A stretch of DNA of 64,000 nt from assembly GCF_020447105.2 (NCBI RefSeq), contig NZ_CP096184.1, forward strand, positions 310,001-374,000. The letters run 5' to 3'. Positions 48,376 through 59,133 of the stretch are shown here, in pieces. Each line of letters starts with the position of its first letter. The first letter of the stretch is position 1. The notes beneath the pieces are model-generated. The model searched no databases. It worked only from the letters and a program-made list of their open reading frames with translations, and was not told the origin of the DNA. Position numbers and translations under genes: made by a program. This stretch comes from Demequina sp. TMPB413 (GTDB lineage: Bacteria > Actinomycetota > Actinomycetes > Actinomycetales > Demequinaceae).

Positions 48376-49124
48376 GCTTGCTGCCCACCGGAACGCCCCT
48401 CGTCCTCCTCAACGCCTTTCCCCTCGATCGAGAGCAATGGGAGCCCTTGATCGCCGCCCTCGACACGTGGGAAGGCGACATCATTACTTTCGACCCTCCA
48501 GGCATCGGCGACATGCCCCCATCGTCGAGCGACCCGTCCCTCAACCTCATCGCTGACGCGGCCGTATCGGCGATGCGCGAGGTGACCGGCTCGCGAGACG
48601 CGATCTGGGTGGGCTGCTCCATGGGCGGCTACGTGGCAATGGCGGTGTTGGAACGCCACGCCGACGCTGTGGCTGGGCTCGGCCTTATCGGTACCAGGGC
48701 GACTGCAGACACGGCAGAGGCCCGTGAGCGGCGCCTGACGGCCGCTGAGAAGGCCGAAGAGGCAGACGGGGTCGCCGACCCCCGTGCGAACGTGGAGGGA
48801 CTCGTGGGAGCTCGCACGCGCGCTGACGACGCCCTCTCGGAGTCGCTCGTGGCGAATGTGGCCCGCCAGGCAGGAGTCGGTGTGGCGTGGAACCAGCGGG
48901 CCATGGCCGCCCGTCCTGATCGCACAGCCGTTCTCGCTGCGTGCGACGCTCCCGCGTTCGTGGCACGGGGCCATGATGACGGATTGACGACGCAGCAAGA
49001 GGCCGAGCAGATGGCGGCGGCGCTTGGCGTTGACGTGACGGTCGTTGAGGGCGCCGGGCATGTGGCCCACGTCGAGCGGCCTGAGGTCATCGCGCGTCTC
49101 ATCGACCAGCTCGCCTCCGCCTAG
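48372..49124 (+). CDS. Alpha/beta-fold hydrolase
   Basis: The 250-residue protein has LVLLNAFPLDREQWEPLI, the nucleophile elbow VGCSMGGYVAM and the catalytic His in EGAGHVAHVERPEV. It resembles the 3-oxoadipate enol-lactonase/BioH-like group. Its start overlaps the upstream stop as ATGA. The substrate is unknown. Confidence 0.88.
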   Translation: MSLLPTGTPLVLLNAFPLDREQWEPLIAALDTWEGDIITFDPPGIGDMPPSSSDPSLNLIADAAVSAMREVTGSRDAIWVGCSMGGYVAMAVLERHADAVAGLGLIGTRATADTAEARERRLTAAEKAEEADGVADPRANVEGLVGARTRADDALSESLVANVARQAGVGVAWNQRAMAARPDRTAVLAACDAPAFVARGHDDGLTTQQEAEQMAAALGVDVTVVEGAGHVAHVERPEVIARLIDQLASA

Positions 49125-49153
49125 CCGTCACCCGACCTGCTAGCCGTCACCCG
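49121..49153 (+). repeat. Direct repeat CTAGCCGTCACCCG x2
   Basis: Copies at 49121-49134 and 49140-49153 are 19 bp apart. The first contains the stop codon of the hydrolase gene, so the second is a small duplication of the gene end. Confidence 0.7.
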
Positions 49154-49175
49154 CAGTGCGGGCGCTGAGCGTTCG

Positions 49176-49586
49176 CTACGGCCAGACGTTTCCCGCGGCC
49201 AGTCGAATGGCGAGCGCCTTCTCCATCGGCATCGACTCGCCATCGCGCGCGCCACGGCCGAGCTCCATGGGGGGATCGGAGGGGTCGAGGTGGACGCCCT
49301 TGAACCATGCGGACCAACCGCCAGGTGCGTGAAGCAAGTAGAAGTCGCCGTCCGTGCTCACGCCGACGCTGCAGTCGCGCTTGATGTACCAACCCACCAC
49401 GTCCGTCTTCAGCACCGTGCGGCCAGAGTACGGCCGCGCGGTCAGGCGAATAGGCTCTATCCCTGCCGCCTTCGCCTGCTCGGCAAACTGCTTGACGAGC
49501 GCCGACGCTTGGGCGCTCTCCACCTCGCGTTGGCGGTCAAGGCGCGCGGCAAGAGCGAACGCGTCGTCTTTGCGCTCCGCTGACAC
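49176..49586 (-). CDS. Conserved hypothetical protein paired with the coiled-coil gene
   Basis: The 136-residue protein opens with a helical stretch (LAARLDRQREVESAQASALVKQFAEQAKAAG) and continues into a beta-rich part (GWYIKRDCSVGVSTDGDFYLLHAPGGWSAWFKG). No family is recognised. The GTG start is 1 bp after the stop of the coiled-coil gene, so both are on one transcript. Confidence 0.75.
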   Translation of the reverse strand: MSAERKDDAFALAARLDRQREVESAQASALVKQFAEQAKAAGIEPIRLTARPYSGRTVLKTDVVGWYIKRDCSVGVSTDGDFYLLHAPGGWSAWFKGVHLDPSDPPMELGRGARDGESMPMEKALAIRLAAGNVWP

Positions 49587-49587
49587 G

Positions 49588-51954
49588 TCAGTCCTCGCGG
49601 TCTTGCTCGCCTCCGGGGGCGTCAGCGGACTGCTCAGCAGCGTGTTCCTGGGCGAGGCGAGATGCGGCCGCGAGGTTGTTGACGGGGTCGGCCGCGAGGA
49701 GCGAACGCAAGTCGTCGAGGTAGGTGGTGATCGACTCGCGCTGGTGGTTCAGCTCCTCGACCTCCTTGGAAGCGAGCGACCGCTCCCTCTCGGCATCCGT
49801 GACGGCCTCGGAGATGATGGTCTCCGCGTGTTCGCGCGCCTGGGAGACGATGTCGTCGGCGTTGTGGCGGGCGTTGCTCAGCAGCGTGCGAGCGTGTTCC
49901 TCGGCGTCCCTGCGAGCCTGCTCCGCCCGCTCGAGAGCGTCGGTGAGGCGCGACTCGGCTTCGTCGGCCCTGGTGCGCGCGTCGGCGACCATGGCCTCCG
50001 ACTCCGCCTTCGCCTCGTTGTGGCGCTCGTTGATGGTCGCTTCTGCTGCCTCGCGTCGCTGAGCGATCTCGATCTGGAGATCCTCCCTGGTGCGGCGGGC
50101 CTCCTCCTTCGCCGCTTCCGCGTCGCCGTAGGCCTCCGACCGCACTTGCTGTGCCTCCGCGGCCGCCGAGTCGATCATGCTCTTCGCCTGGGCCCGTGCA
50201 TCGCTCAACAGCGCGTCGGTCTCGGCGGCGGCTTCGTCCCGTAGCGCCTTGACCTCGGCTGCGGCCTGGGCGCGCAGCTTCTTCGTGTCGGATTCCGCGC
50301 GCTTGCGCAAGTCTGCCGTCTCGTTGTCGGCACGCTGGCGCAGCTGGACGTCGTAGTGTTCCGCCGCGGCTCGCAGATCCGCGTCGTACTGGTCAGCGTC
50401 TGCTGTCGTGGTGGCGTGGTACTGATCGGCTTCCACCAACTTGGAGCCGTGGTACTGGTCTGCCTCGCCGACCTTTGCGGCGAAGTAGCGCTCCGCGGCC
50501 GCCGTCCGCTCAGAAGCAACCCGCTCGGCCTGCTCTCGAGTGGTCCGCTCGTACTTGTCGGCTTCCGCTTGCTTGGCGGCGGCGTACTTGTCGGCCTCTG
50601 CCTGCTTGGTCGCTGCGTACCTGTCGGCTTCCGCTTGCCTGGCCGCCGCGTACTTCTCGGCTTCGGCGTGCTTGGCCGCGACCTGCTGGTCAGCCTCTGC
50701 CTGCGTGGAGGCCACGTACGCGTCGGCCTCGGCGCGCTGAGCGGCGTCGTACTGGTCTGCCGCCGCGCGCTTCGACTCGTCGTACTCGTCCGCCGCCGCT
50801 CGCGTTGCGGCGTCGTAGTCATCGGCTTCCGCTCGCTTCGAGGCGTGGTACTCGTCGGCCTCGCCACGCTTGGCAGCGAGGTAGTCGTCGGCCTTGGCGC
50901 GCGTGTCCTGGTCGTAGGCGTCCGCTTCGCTGCGCTTGGCGGCGTCGTACTCGTCAGCAGCGGCGATGGTGTTCGCGTGGTACTGAGACGCCTCGACCTT
51001 GAGGTTCTCAGTCTCGGCCTGTACCGACGACATGATCTGAGCGGCCTCGCGACGCCCTGCGGCGAGTGCAGAGGCGGCATGCTTGTCCGCTTCGGCCCTG
51101 ATCGAGGCGGCCTCTCGTTGAAGCGTCGTCGCCTCGTCGTTTGCGCGCTCAAGGGTGGTCTGGGCGTCAGCCTGCGCTGCCGCGAGAGCGTCGGCGCCTT
51201 CGACGGCCAGGCGCTCCGCGTCCTCCCTGGCGGCGGCGAGGGCCTGTTCCGCCTCTTCACGCAAGCGTTGTGCTTCCGCCTGCGCGTTACTGACAGTCGA
51301 TTCGGCCTGGCCGCGCGCCCCTTCAACCAAGTCGGTGGCTTCGCGCTGGCTCGACACCTTGAGTTCCGTGATCTCGCGCTCCGCGGTCGCACGCATTGCG
51401 TGCACCTCGCGCTCGGCGCCCGTGCGCTTCTCGGCAATCTCGGTGTCGATCACCGAGGTAATCCGGTCGGCCTCACGCTGGGCCTTTGCCACAACTTCTG
51501 CGGCCTGGCGTTCCGCCGCCTCCCTGGTGCCCTGGGCCGCGCTCTCCGCGGCCGCCTTGACCTCGTCGGCCTCGCGCCTGCTCTGCGCGAGAATTTCGGA
51601 GACTTCGTTGTCCGCCCGTGCCCTCAACTGCTGTGCGGCAACGTTAGCCCTGGCAATCGTGTCTTGAGCATGAGTGTTGGCGCGATTGACAACGTCGGCC
51701 GATTGCTCTTCTGCCGATCGCAACAAGTGCTCGACCCGTGCGCCCAGACCCTTGTAGGTGGGCTGATCGGTCTCGTTGAGATTGCGCTGCATATCGTCGA
51801 GCGCGCGCTGGGCCTGCTCCGCCTCTTGACGGGCCTGTGTGGCCGTCTCTTGAGCCTGCGACAGGGACTCTTCGAGCCTCTTCATATGCGCAGCCACCGC
51901 GTCGCGGTCGTAACCGCGCATGGCGACAGGGAAGGGCAGGGTCTCGTCAGCCAT
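49588..51954 (-). CDS. DivIVA/Scy-like polar coiled-coil protein with hendecad repeats
   Basis: The 788-residue protein begins with a short DivIVA-like segment (LPFPVAMRGYDRDAVAAHMKRLEESL) that in relatives targets the pole or curved membrane. The rest is almost entirely Ala/Glu/Arg-rich coiled coil. Residues 322-541 are twenty uninterrupted 11-residue repeats with a near-constant Tyr (consensus ADxYxAxKxAE); flanking regions are more heptad-like. Streptomyces Scy and FilP are related in design and organise polar growth. ATG at 51954 follows GAGGAGA. A role as a cytoskeletal scaffold is inferred. Confidence 0.8.
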   Translation of the reverse strand: MADETLPFPVAMRGYDRDAVAAHMKRLEESLSQAQETATQARQEAEQAQRALDDMQRNLNETDQPTYKGLGARVEHLLRSAEEQSADVVNRANTHAQDTIARANVAAQQLRARADNEVSEILAQSRREADEVKAAAESAAQGTREAAERQAAEVVAKAQREADRITSVIDTEIAEKRTGAEREVHAMRATAEREITELKVSSQREATDLVEGARGQAESTVSNAQAEAQRLREEAEQALAAAREDAERLAVEGADALAAAQADAQTTLERANDEATTLQREAASIRAEADKHAASALAAGRREAAQIMSSVQAETENLKVEASQYHANTIAAADEYDAAKRSEADAYDQDTRAKADDYLAAKRGEADEYHASKRAEADDYDAATRAAADEYDESKRAAADQYDAAQRAEADAYVASTQAEADQQVAAKHAEAEKYAAARQAEADRYAATKQAEADKYAAAKQAEADKYERTTREQAERVASERTAAAERYFAAKVGEADQYHGSKLVEADQYHATTTADADQYDADLRAAAEHYDVQLRQRADNETADLRKRAESDTKKLRAQAAAEVKALRDEAAAETDALLSDARAQAKSMIDSAAAEAQQVRSEAYGDAEAAKEEARRTREDLQIEIAQRREAAEATINERHNEAKAESEAMVADARTRADEAESRLTDALERAEQARRDAEEHARTLLSNARHNADDIVSQAREHAETIISEAVTDAERERSLASKEVEELNHQRESITTYLDDLRSLLAADPVNNLAAASRLAQEHAAEQSADAPGGEQDRED
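50332..50991 (-). repeat. Twenty 33-bp repeats encoding hendecads
   Basis: Twenty in-frame 33-bp units have diverged at the DNA level but keep the 11-residue phase without a single insertion or deletion. A Tyr is kept at position 4 in all but two units (Gln and Val replace it). Confidence 0.85.
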
Positions 51955-52051
51955 CGGTTCTCCTCATCGCTTGCCCCCAGCGTCACACCACATTAGTCGC
52001 GGGCTTATGGCATGACAAAGCCACACCTGGGGGTCCTCGTGCGTTGTCTCC

Positions 52052-52057
52052 TAGACT
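52052..52057 (+). promoter_or_regulatory. -10 box (TAGACT) of the envelope trio
   Basis: The start point would fall near 52064, leaving a leader of about 20 nt with AGGAGG at 52071-52076. Unlike several neighbours, this transcript is leadered. Confidence 0.45.
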
Positions 52058-52083
52058 GTACGCCGGACACAGGAGGAAAAGAC

Positions 52084-52941
52084 GTGACCCTACGCACGAC
52101 AGCGATCATCGCAGGAGCCCTCGGGCTGCTGATGCTGATCGCGGGGCTCATCGCCCAAGCCGTGAGGCCAGAACAGGCTGTGGTGACCCAAGCGACGCTG
52201 GGAACACCAGTGGTCGTGCTCGGTCCCGAGGTGCTCGCGCTTCCTGGCCTTCAACGCCTTGCCGTCACGTCGGACGGAGCGATCGAGGCACACACGGCGC
52301 GCCCCGTCGACGCTCAGGCGTGGCTGGGCGACCACTCGGCGACCTTTGTCACCGGTTACGCGAGTTGGGACGAGTTCACGACTCGCACCGCTTCGCGGAT
52401 CGTTCCTGAGTCTCCTTCGCCAACGCCCACGGCGTCGGCTGATGCGGAGGCGGCAGCATCGCCAAGTCCGACGCCCACGCCAAGTCCAGAAGCAACGCCG
52501 GTTCCCGAGGATGCCGCCGACGACGCTGACGAGGTGGTCTTCGACTACGGCTCAGGCGATGTGTGGAGGCAGAACTGGGCGGGCGAGGGCCGCGTGTCGG
52601 TGGCGCTATCGGCCGTCGCACCCGGCGAGTCCTTTGTGGTCACGTCCGTCGACGGCAGCGACCTTGCCACGCTCGAGGTCAGCGCCCTTCGCGAGGTGAA
52701 CGACGCCTGGATTAGTCCCCTCATCTGGATTGGCGCCGCGCTCGCGGCGCTCGGCGTGCTTGCCGTGTTGTCGGCCATCATCGATGTGCGCCCGCTCCAG
52801 GAGCGGGTCGAGTCCTGGACGACCTCGCGATCGCGAACCGCGCCGACGGACTCCGTCAGGCCCGGTTCACGGCGCGAGCGGCGACTGGCTGGCTCCACGC
52901 TGCCGGATGTCGACCTTGAAGAGAAGGAGGACCGGCCATGA
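52084..52941 (+). CDS. Bitopic membrane protein with Pro/Thr/Ser linker, unknown function
   Basis: The 285-residue protein has an N-terminal membrane anchor (AIIAGALGLLMLIAGLIAQ), an extracytoplasmic part with a SPSPTPTPSPEATPVPE linker, and a second span (LIWIGAALAALGVLAVLSAII) followed by a basic cytoplasmic tail. The GTG start is fixed by AGGAGG 7 nt upstream. It overlaps the lipoprotein gene by ATGA. No family is recognised; a cell-surface role is likely from topology. Confidence 0.75.
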   Translation: MTLRTTAIIAGALGLLMLIAGLIAQAVRPEQAVVTQATLGTPVVVLGPEVLALPGLQRLAVTSDGAIEAHTARPVDAQAWLGDHSATFVTGYASWDEFTTRTASRIVPESPSPTPTASADAEAAASPSPTPTPSPEATPVPEDAADDADEVVFDYGSGDVWRQNWAGEGRVSVALSAVAPGESFVVTSVDGSDLATLEVSALREVNDAWISPLIWIGAALAALGVLAVLSAIIDVRPLQERVESWTTSRSRTAPTDSVRPGSRRERRLAGSTLPDVDLEEKEDRP

Positions 52942-53909
52942 GGCGCACTGTGATCGCGATGAGCGCCGCCGCGCTCCTGCTTGCCGGTTGCGCCGCCGCG
53001 CCGCCTGTTGCGACGGCCACGCCAGAGCTCGAGGCGCAGGCTGCGCTGATCGAGTCTCAAGCCGAATCCATCATCGAGTCGACCTTTGCCGAGTTGAGTG
53101 CCGCCGACGCCGCGCGGGATCCAGAACTCTTCACCTCGCGTTTGGCGGGAGACGCAGCGCAGGTCAGGAGCGCCGAGTACCTCGTCGCGGCGCAGGTGGC
53201 CGAGTCGCCCATCTCGGAGCTCCCCTCGGACATGCAGGGGATTTACGTGTCGCGTTCCGACTCATGGCCGCGCATGTTCGCGGCGGTCTCCGAGCCGCCG
53301 AGTGACGAGTTGACGCCCGTCGTGTACCTCTGGGTGCAGGACGCTGTCCAAGAGCCCTACCGGCTCGTGGCATGGGCACACATGATTCCCGGGGCAGTGC
53401 TGCCGGCGATGCCTGGTGCGGTCAACGGTGCCGAGCCGCTGGCATTGGGCGAGGATGGCGTCGAGCCGTCGCCCCGCAAGGCGCTCGAGGACTACGTCGA
53501 GTACTTGCGTCAGGGTCCTGAGGGCGAACTGGCGGCCGCTTTCGGCGCAGATTCGTACGCCGAGCAGTTGTTCGGCGCCCGGTCGGCGCTCACCACGGCT
53601 GCCCAAGGAGCGGGGGGTGCATACGTCGACACGATCCAGCCGGACTTCGCGGGAACCTATGCCCTTGCGACGTCCGACGGCGGTGCGCTCGTGTTCGCAC
53701 CCCTTCAGATCTCCTCGTCGTTCTCCGTGTCTGACGCGACGCTCCAATTGTCTGCGCGTGACCTTCCCCTCCTTGAGGGCAGCGCGACGGACAAGGTCAC
53801 GTACTCCTACCGAGACTTCGTCGTGCTCTCGGTTCCGCCGCCCGGCGGCGAAGAGTTGCCGACTGTCGTGGCCGCCGAGCACCACCTTGTCTCCATCCAG
53901 CCCTCGTAA
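52938..53909 (+). CDS. Lipoprotein of unknown function
   Basis: The 323-residue protein has a signal peptide with lipobox LLAGC (Cys 18) followed by Ala/Pro-rich and helical segments, then a mixed domain (IYVSRSDSWPRMFAAVSEPPSDELTPVVYLWVQ). Nothing matches a family I know. It is coupled to the membrane protein upstream and is followed 21 bp later by the thioredoxin-fold gene. Confidence 0.78.
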   Translation: MRRTVIAMSAAALLLAGCAAAPPVATATPELEAQAALIESQAESIIESTFAELSAADAARDPELFTSRLAGDAAQVRSAEYLVAAQVAESPISELPSDMQGIYVSRSDSWPRMFAAVSEPPSDELTPVVYLWVQDAVQEPYRLVAWAHMIPGAVLPAMPGAVNGAEPLALGEDGVEPSPRKALEDYVEYLRQGPEGELAAAFGADSYAEQLFGARSALTTAAQGAGGAYVDTIQPDFAGTYALATSDGGALVFAPLQISSSFSVSDATLQLSARDLPLLEGSATDKVTYSYRDFVVLSVPPPGGEELPTVVAAEHHLVSIQPS

Positions 53910-53930
53910 TCCTCGTCGAGAAAGGACGCC

Positions 53931-54839
53931 ATGACCTCGCTACCTCCCTTCAGCGGCGTTGTTGACCTTGCCGCGCTCGCGGCGAAGTCCCCACAAGGAC
54001 AGCAGGCAGGCTCAGCCAACGGCCCCCAAGCCATGACGGAGGCGAACGCAGGAGAGTACCTCCAGGAGTCCACGAGGCGCCCGGTCTACGTGCTGTTGTG
54101 CTCCGCTGCGGCGCCGCAGTGCGAAGAGCTGCGGGGGCGCGTCGTCGCCCTCCTGGGGCGGTACGGCGAGAGCGTCACCCTTGTCACGGTAGACATCGAC
54201 ACTGAACCAGGACTCGCGGAAGCGTTTCAGTTGCAGGCGGTACCTGCCATGCTCGCGTTGTTGGCTGGGCGGCCGGTGCCCCTGTTCCAAGGAACTCCTG
54301 ACGACGCGCAACTTGCCGATGTGTTCGAGCAAGTCGCGCAGGTCGCCCGCGAGGCGGGAATGGATGTGCGCGACTCGGGACCGGTTGCGGACCAGACGGT
54401 AGATGGCGAGGCGGAGGAGGCTCCGCTCCCACCGCTGCACCAAGAAGCCTTCGACGCGATCGAGCGCGGCGACTACGAAGCCGCCGTAGCGGCGTACGAG
54501 CAGGCTCTCAAGGAGAATCCCAAGGACGCCGATGCGCGGGCAGGCAAAGCGCAAGTGTCGCTCATTGCGCGTAGCGGCACGGCCGACGCCGAGGCGGTAC
54601 GCAAGGCCGCCGCCGATTCTCCCGACGACCTCGACGCCCAACTGGCCGTCGCCGACCTCGACGTGCTCGGCGGCATGATTGAGGACGCTTTCGACCGGCT
54701 CATCGACGCCGTATCTGTCACCGCCGGGCCCGACAGGGAGCGCGTGAGGGCGCGACTCATCGAACTGTTTGACGTGGTGGGTCCCACCGACCCGCGCGTC
54801 AGTGCCGCGCGCCAGCGGCTCGCCAGCGCCCTGTACTAG
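53931..54839 (+). CDS. Thioredoxin-fold/TPR protein (CnoX/YbbN-like) lacking CxxC
   Basis: The 302-residue protein has an N-terminal thioredoxin-like domain (PVYVLLCSAAAPQCEELRGRV, VTLVTVDIDTEPGLAEAFQLQAVPAMLALLAGRPV) with the cis-Pro but with the first active-site Cys replaced, leaving only the second. Residues 165-300 form a helical tetratricopeptide-like domain (LHQEAFDAIERGDYEAAVAAYEQALKENPKDADARAGKAQ). This is the layout of the chaperone-like YbbN/CnoX. It cannot act as an ordinary dithiol oxidoreductase. Confidence 0.85.
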   Translation: MTSLPPFSGVVDLAALAAKSPQGQQAGSANGPQAMTEANAGEYLQESTRRPVYVLLCSAAAPQCEELRGRVVALLGRYGESVTLVTVDIDTEPGLAEAFQLQAVPAMLALLAGRPVPLFQGTPDDAQLADVFEQVAQVAREAGMDVRDSGPVADQTVDGEAEEAPLPPLHQEAFDAIERGDYEAAVAAYEQALKENPKDADARAGKAQVSLIARSGTADAEAVRKAAADSPDDLDAQLAVADLDVLGGMIEDAFDRLIDAVSVTAGPDRERVRARLIELFDVVGPTDPRVSAARQRLASALY

Positions 54840-54854
54840 GCGTACCCGGCCTAG
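54836..54854. terminator. Short hairpin across two convergent stop codons
   Basis: CTAGGC (54836-54841) and GCCTAG (54849-54854) form a perfect 6-bp stem that includes both TAG codons. It is weak, but the only candidate signal in the 11-bp gap. Confidence 0.35.
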
Positions 54855-57028
54855 GCGTCCTCGTCCTTCGCGGGAGTGAAGAACACGGCGCCGAGCGGCG
54901 GTAGCCGCACCGTCGTCGAGGCGTCGAACCCGTGGTGGGGCAGTGCCGTTGCCTCGACCTTGCCGAGATTGCCGACACCGGAGCCGCCGTACGCCTCCGA
55001 GTCGGTGTTGAGCACCTCGTTCCACACGCCAGCATGTGGGAAGGCGAGGCGGTAGTTCTCGTGAGGCGTGCCCGCAAAGTTGACCACCACCACGATCGGT
55101 GTGTCGTCCCTCGCATACCGCACAAACGAGATGGCGTTGCGGGCAGAGTCGTCCGAGTCGATCCACCGGAAGGCGGACGCGTCGTCATCTCGCTCCCAGA
55201 GCGCCGGCTGGGCCCTGTAGAAGGCGTTCAGGTCGCCGATGAGGCGCCGCAAGCCGTCGTGGAGCGGGTCCTCCGTGTGCCACCAGTCGAGCGAGCGGCC
55301 TTCCGACCATTCGGCGGCCTGACCGAACTCACTGCCCATGAAGAGCAGTTTCTTTCCTGGGTGCGACCACTGATATGCCAACAGGGACCGCAGGCCAGCG
55401 ATCTTCTGCCAATGGTCGCCTGGCATGCGGTCGTACAGCGAGCCCTTTCCATGGACCACCTCGTCGTGACTGAGGGGCAGCATGAAGTGCTCGGAGAAGG
55501 CGTACATCAAGGAGAACGTCACAGTGTGGTGGTGGTACGAGCGGTGGATCGGCTCTTCTGAGAGGTAGCGAAGGGTGTCGTTCATCCACCCCATGTTCCA
55601 CTTGAGGCCGAAACCGAGCCCTCCTTGAGAGGTGGGCGCCGTGACACCAGGCCACGCGGTTGACTCCTCCGCCACCATGACGATTCCTGGGACGTTCTTG
55701 TACGCCGTGGCGTTTGCTTCTTGAAGGAACGCGATCGCGTCGAGGTTCTCGCGGCCCCCATGAATGTTGGGCCGCCATTGACCCGCCTCACGCGAGTAGT
55801 CCAGATAGAGCATCGATGCGACGGCGTCGACGCGCAAGCCATCCGCGTGGAACTCCTGCAGCCAGTACAAGGCGTTGGCCACGAGGAAGTTTCGTACTTC
55901 GGCCCTGCCGAAGTCGAAGATGAACGTGCCCCAGTCGGGCTGCTCGCCACGCAGGGGGTCGGGGTGCTCGTAGAGCGGCGTGCCGTCGAAGCGGCCGAGC
56001 GCCCAAGCGTCCTTGGGGAAGTGGCCAGGAACCCAATCGAGCAGCACACCAATGCCCTCTTGGTGCGCACGGTCGATGAAGTAACGCAAGTCGTCAGGAT
56101 CGCCGAACCGTGACGTCGGCGCGTAGTACGACGTCACCTGGTAGCCCCACGAGCCGCCGAAGGGGTGCTCCATGACAGGCATCAATTCGAGGTGCGTGAA
56201 GCCGAGATCACGGACGTACGGGATCAACTCGTCGGCGAGGTCGCGGTAACTCAGCCCCTGCTTCCACGAGCCCAGGTGTACTTCGTAGACGGACATCGCG
56301 GTGTCGTGCGCCGAGCGCTGTGCCCTGGCGTCGAGCCACTCCTGGTCCTTCCAGTCGTATTCGCTCGCGGTGACAATCGAGGCAGTATGCGGCGGCACCT
56401 CGGTACGTCGCGCCATCGGGTCGGCCTGTTGCTTCCAGTGACCGTCCTTGCCAAGAATCTCGAACTTGTAGTGAGTGCCGTCCCCGACGTCGGGGATGAA
56501 CAACTCCCACACCCCTGAAGAGCCGAGCGACCGCATCGCGTGGCCGACGCCTTGCCAGTGGTTGAAGCCGCCGACGACGCGCACCGCCCTCGCGTTGGGG
56601 GCCCAGACGCTGAACGACGTCCCCGTGACTTCGCCCAGCACGGACGGATACGTCCTCACGTGTGTCCCGAGCGCGTCCCACAGCCGCTCGTGACGGCCCT
56701 CCCTGATCAGATGGAGGTCAAGTTCTCCGAGCGTCGGCAGGAAGCGGTACGGGTCGTCGGAGACCACCTCGTCGGCGTCATACGTGACGTGCACCCGATA
56801 GTCAGGCACCTCGTCACCTGGCAGTTCCGCCTCCCAGAGCGCTCCCTCGACATGCTGCGCGGGAAACGTGCCGTCGAGCGTCCGAATGAGGATGGAGCTG
56901 GCGAAGGGCCGCAACACCCTGACGACAACACCGCCGTCTTGGAGGTGAGGTCCGAGGACGGCATGAGGTTCATGGTGAGTGCCGGCAAGAATGTCGGCCA
57001 AGGCCGCTGGATCAATGTTACGAGCCAC
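54851..57028 (-). CDS. glgB: 1,4-alpha-glucan branching enzyme (GH13_9)
   Basis: The 725-residue enzyme introduces alpha-1,6 branches into glycogen-like glucan. It has an extra N-terminal domain plus CBM48 ([21 protein letters not shown]), then the GH13 barrel with nucleophile Asp in [17 protein letters not shown], acid/base Glu in MVAEEST and the third Asp in [11 protein letters not shown]. The GTG start has GGAGGA upstream. It starts 18 bp after glgE, and both act on the same polymer. Confidence 0.97.
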   Translation of the reverse strand: MARNIDPAALADILAGTHHEPHAVLGPHLQDGGVVVRVLRPFASSILIRTLDGTFPAQHVEGALWEAELPGDEVPDYRVHVTYDADEVVSDDPYRFLPTLGELDLHLIREGRHERLWDALGTHVRTYPSVLGEVTGTSFSVWAPNARAVRVVGGFNHWQGVGHAMRSLGSSGVWELFIPDVGDGTHYKFEILGKDGHWKQQADPMARRTEVPPHTASIVTASEYDWKDQEWLDARAQRSAHDTAMSVYEVHLGSWKQGLSYRDLADELIPYVRDLGFTHLELMPVMEHPFGGSWGYQVTSYYAPTSRFGDPDDLRYFIDRAHQEGIGVLLDWVPGHFPKDAWALGRFDGTPLYEHPDPLRGEQPDWGTFIFDFGRAEVRNFLVANALYWLQEFHADGLRVDAVASMLYLDYSREAGQWRPNIHGGRENLDAIAFLQEANATAYKNVPGIVMVAEESTAWPGVTAPTSQGGLGFGLKWNMGWMNDTLRYLSEEPIHRSYHHHTVTFSLMYAFSEHFMLPLSHDEVVHGKGSLYDRMPGDHWQKIAGLRSLLAYQWSHPGKKLLFMGSEFGQAAEWSEGRSLDWWHTEDPLHDGLRRLIGDLNAFYRAQPALWERDDDASAFRWIDSDDSARNAISFVRYARDDTPIVVVVNFAGTPHENYRLAFPHAGVWNEVLNTDSEAYGGSGVGNLGKVEATALPHHGFDASTTVRLPPLGAVFFTPAKDEDA

Positions 57029-57046
57029 AGGATTCCTCCAGCATGT

Positions 57047-59044
<1,998 letters not shown>

Positions 59045-59050
59045 GTCACG

Positions 59051-59079
59051 AACCTACTCGGGAATGCGCCCGCGTCCAA
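59051..59079 (-). promoter_or_regulatory. Leaderless promoter of glgE-glgB
   Basis: On the minus strand TTGGAC (59074-59079) and TAGGTT (59051-59056) are 17 bp apart, and the -10 ends 6 nt before the ATG at 59044. The upstream galE terminator abuts the -35. Confidence 0.7.
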
Positions 59080-59097
59080 CACGAAGCACCCTTCGTG
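59080..59097 (-). terminator. Hairpin between galE and glgE
   Basis: CACGAAG (59080-59086) and CTTCGTG (59091-59097) form a perfect 7-bp stem with a 4-nt loop, 36 bp beyond the galE stop. It likely separates the gal and glg transcripts. Confidence 0.55.
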
Positions 59098-59133
59098 CGG
59101 CGGTGCCGGCCCTCGCCGCACGGCGGACGCCGG

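Noticed and set aside
50332..50991. 33-bp periodicity that could suggest a CRISPR array
   Set aside because: The units are coding, diverged at the DNA level and have no unique spacers.
50356..51996. 546-codon open frame on the plus strand
   Set aside because: It is the complement of the coiled-coil gene; its apparent Val/Leu/Gly repeats are the antisense of the hendecad repeats.
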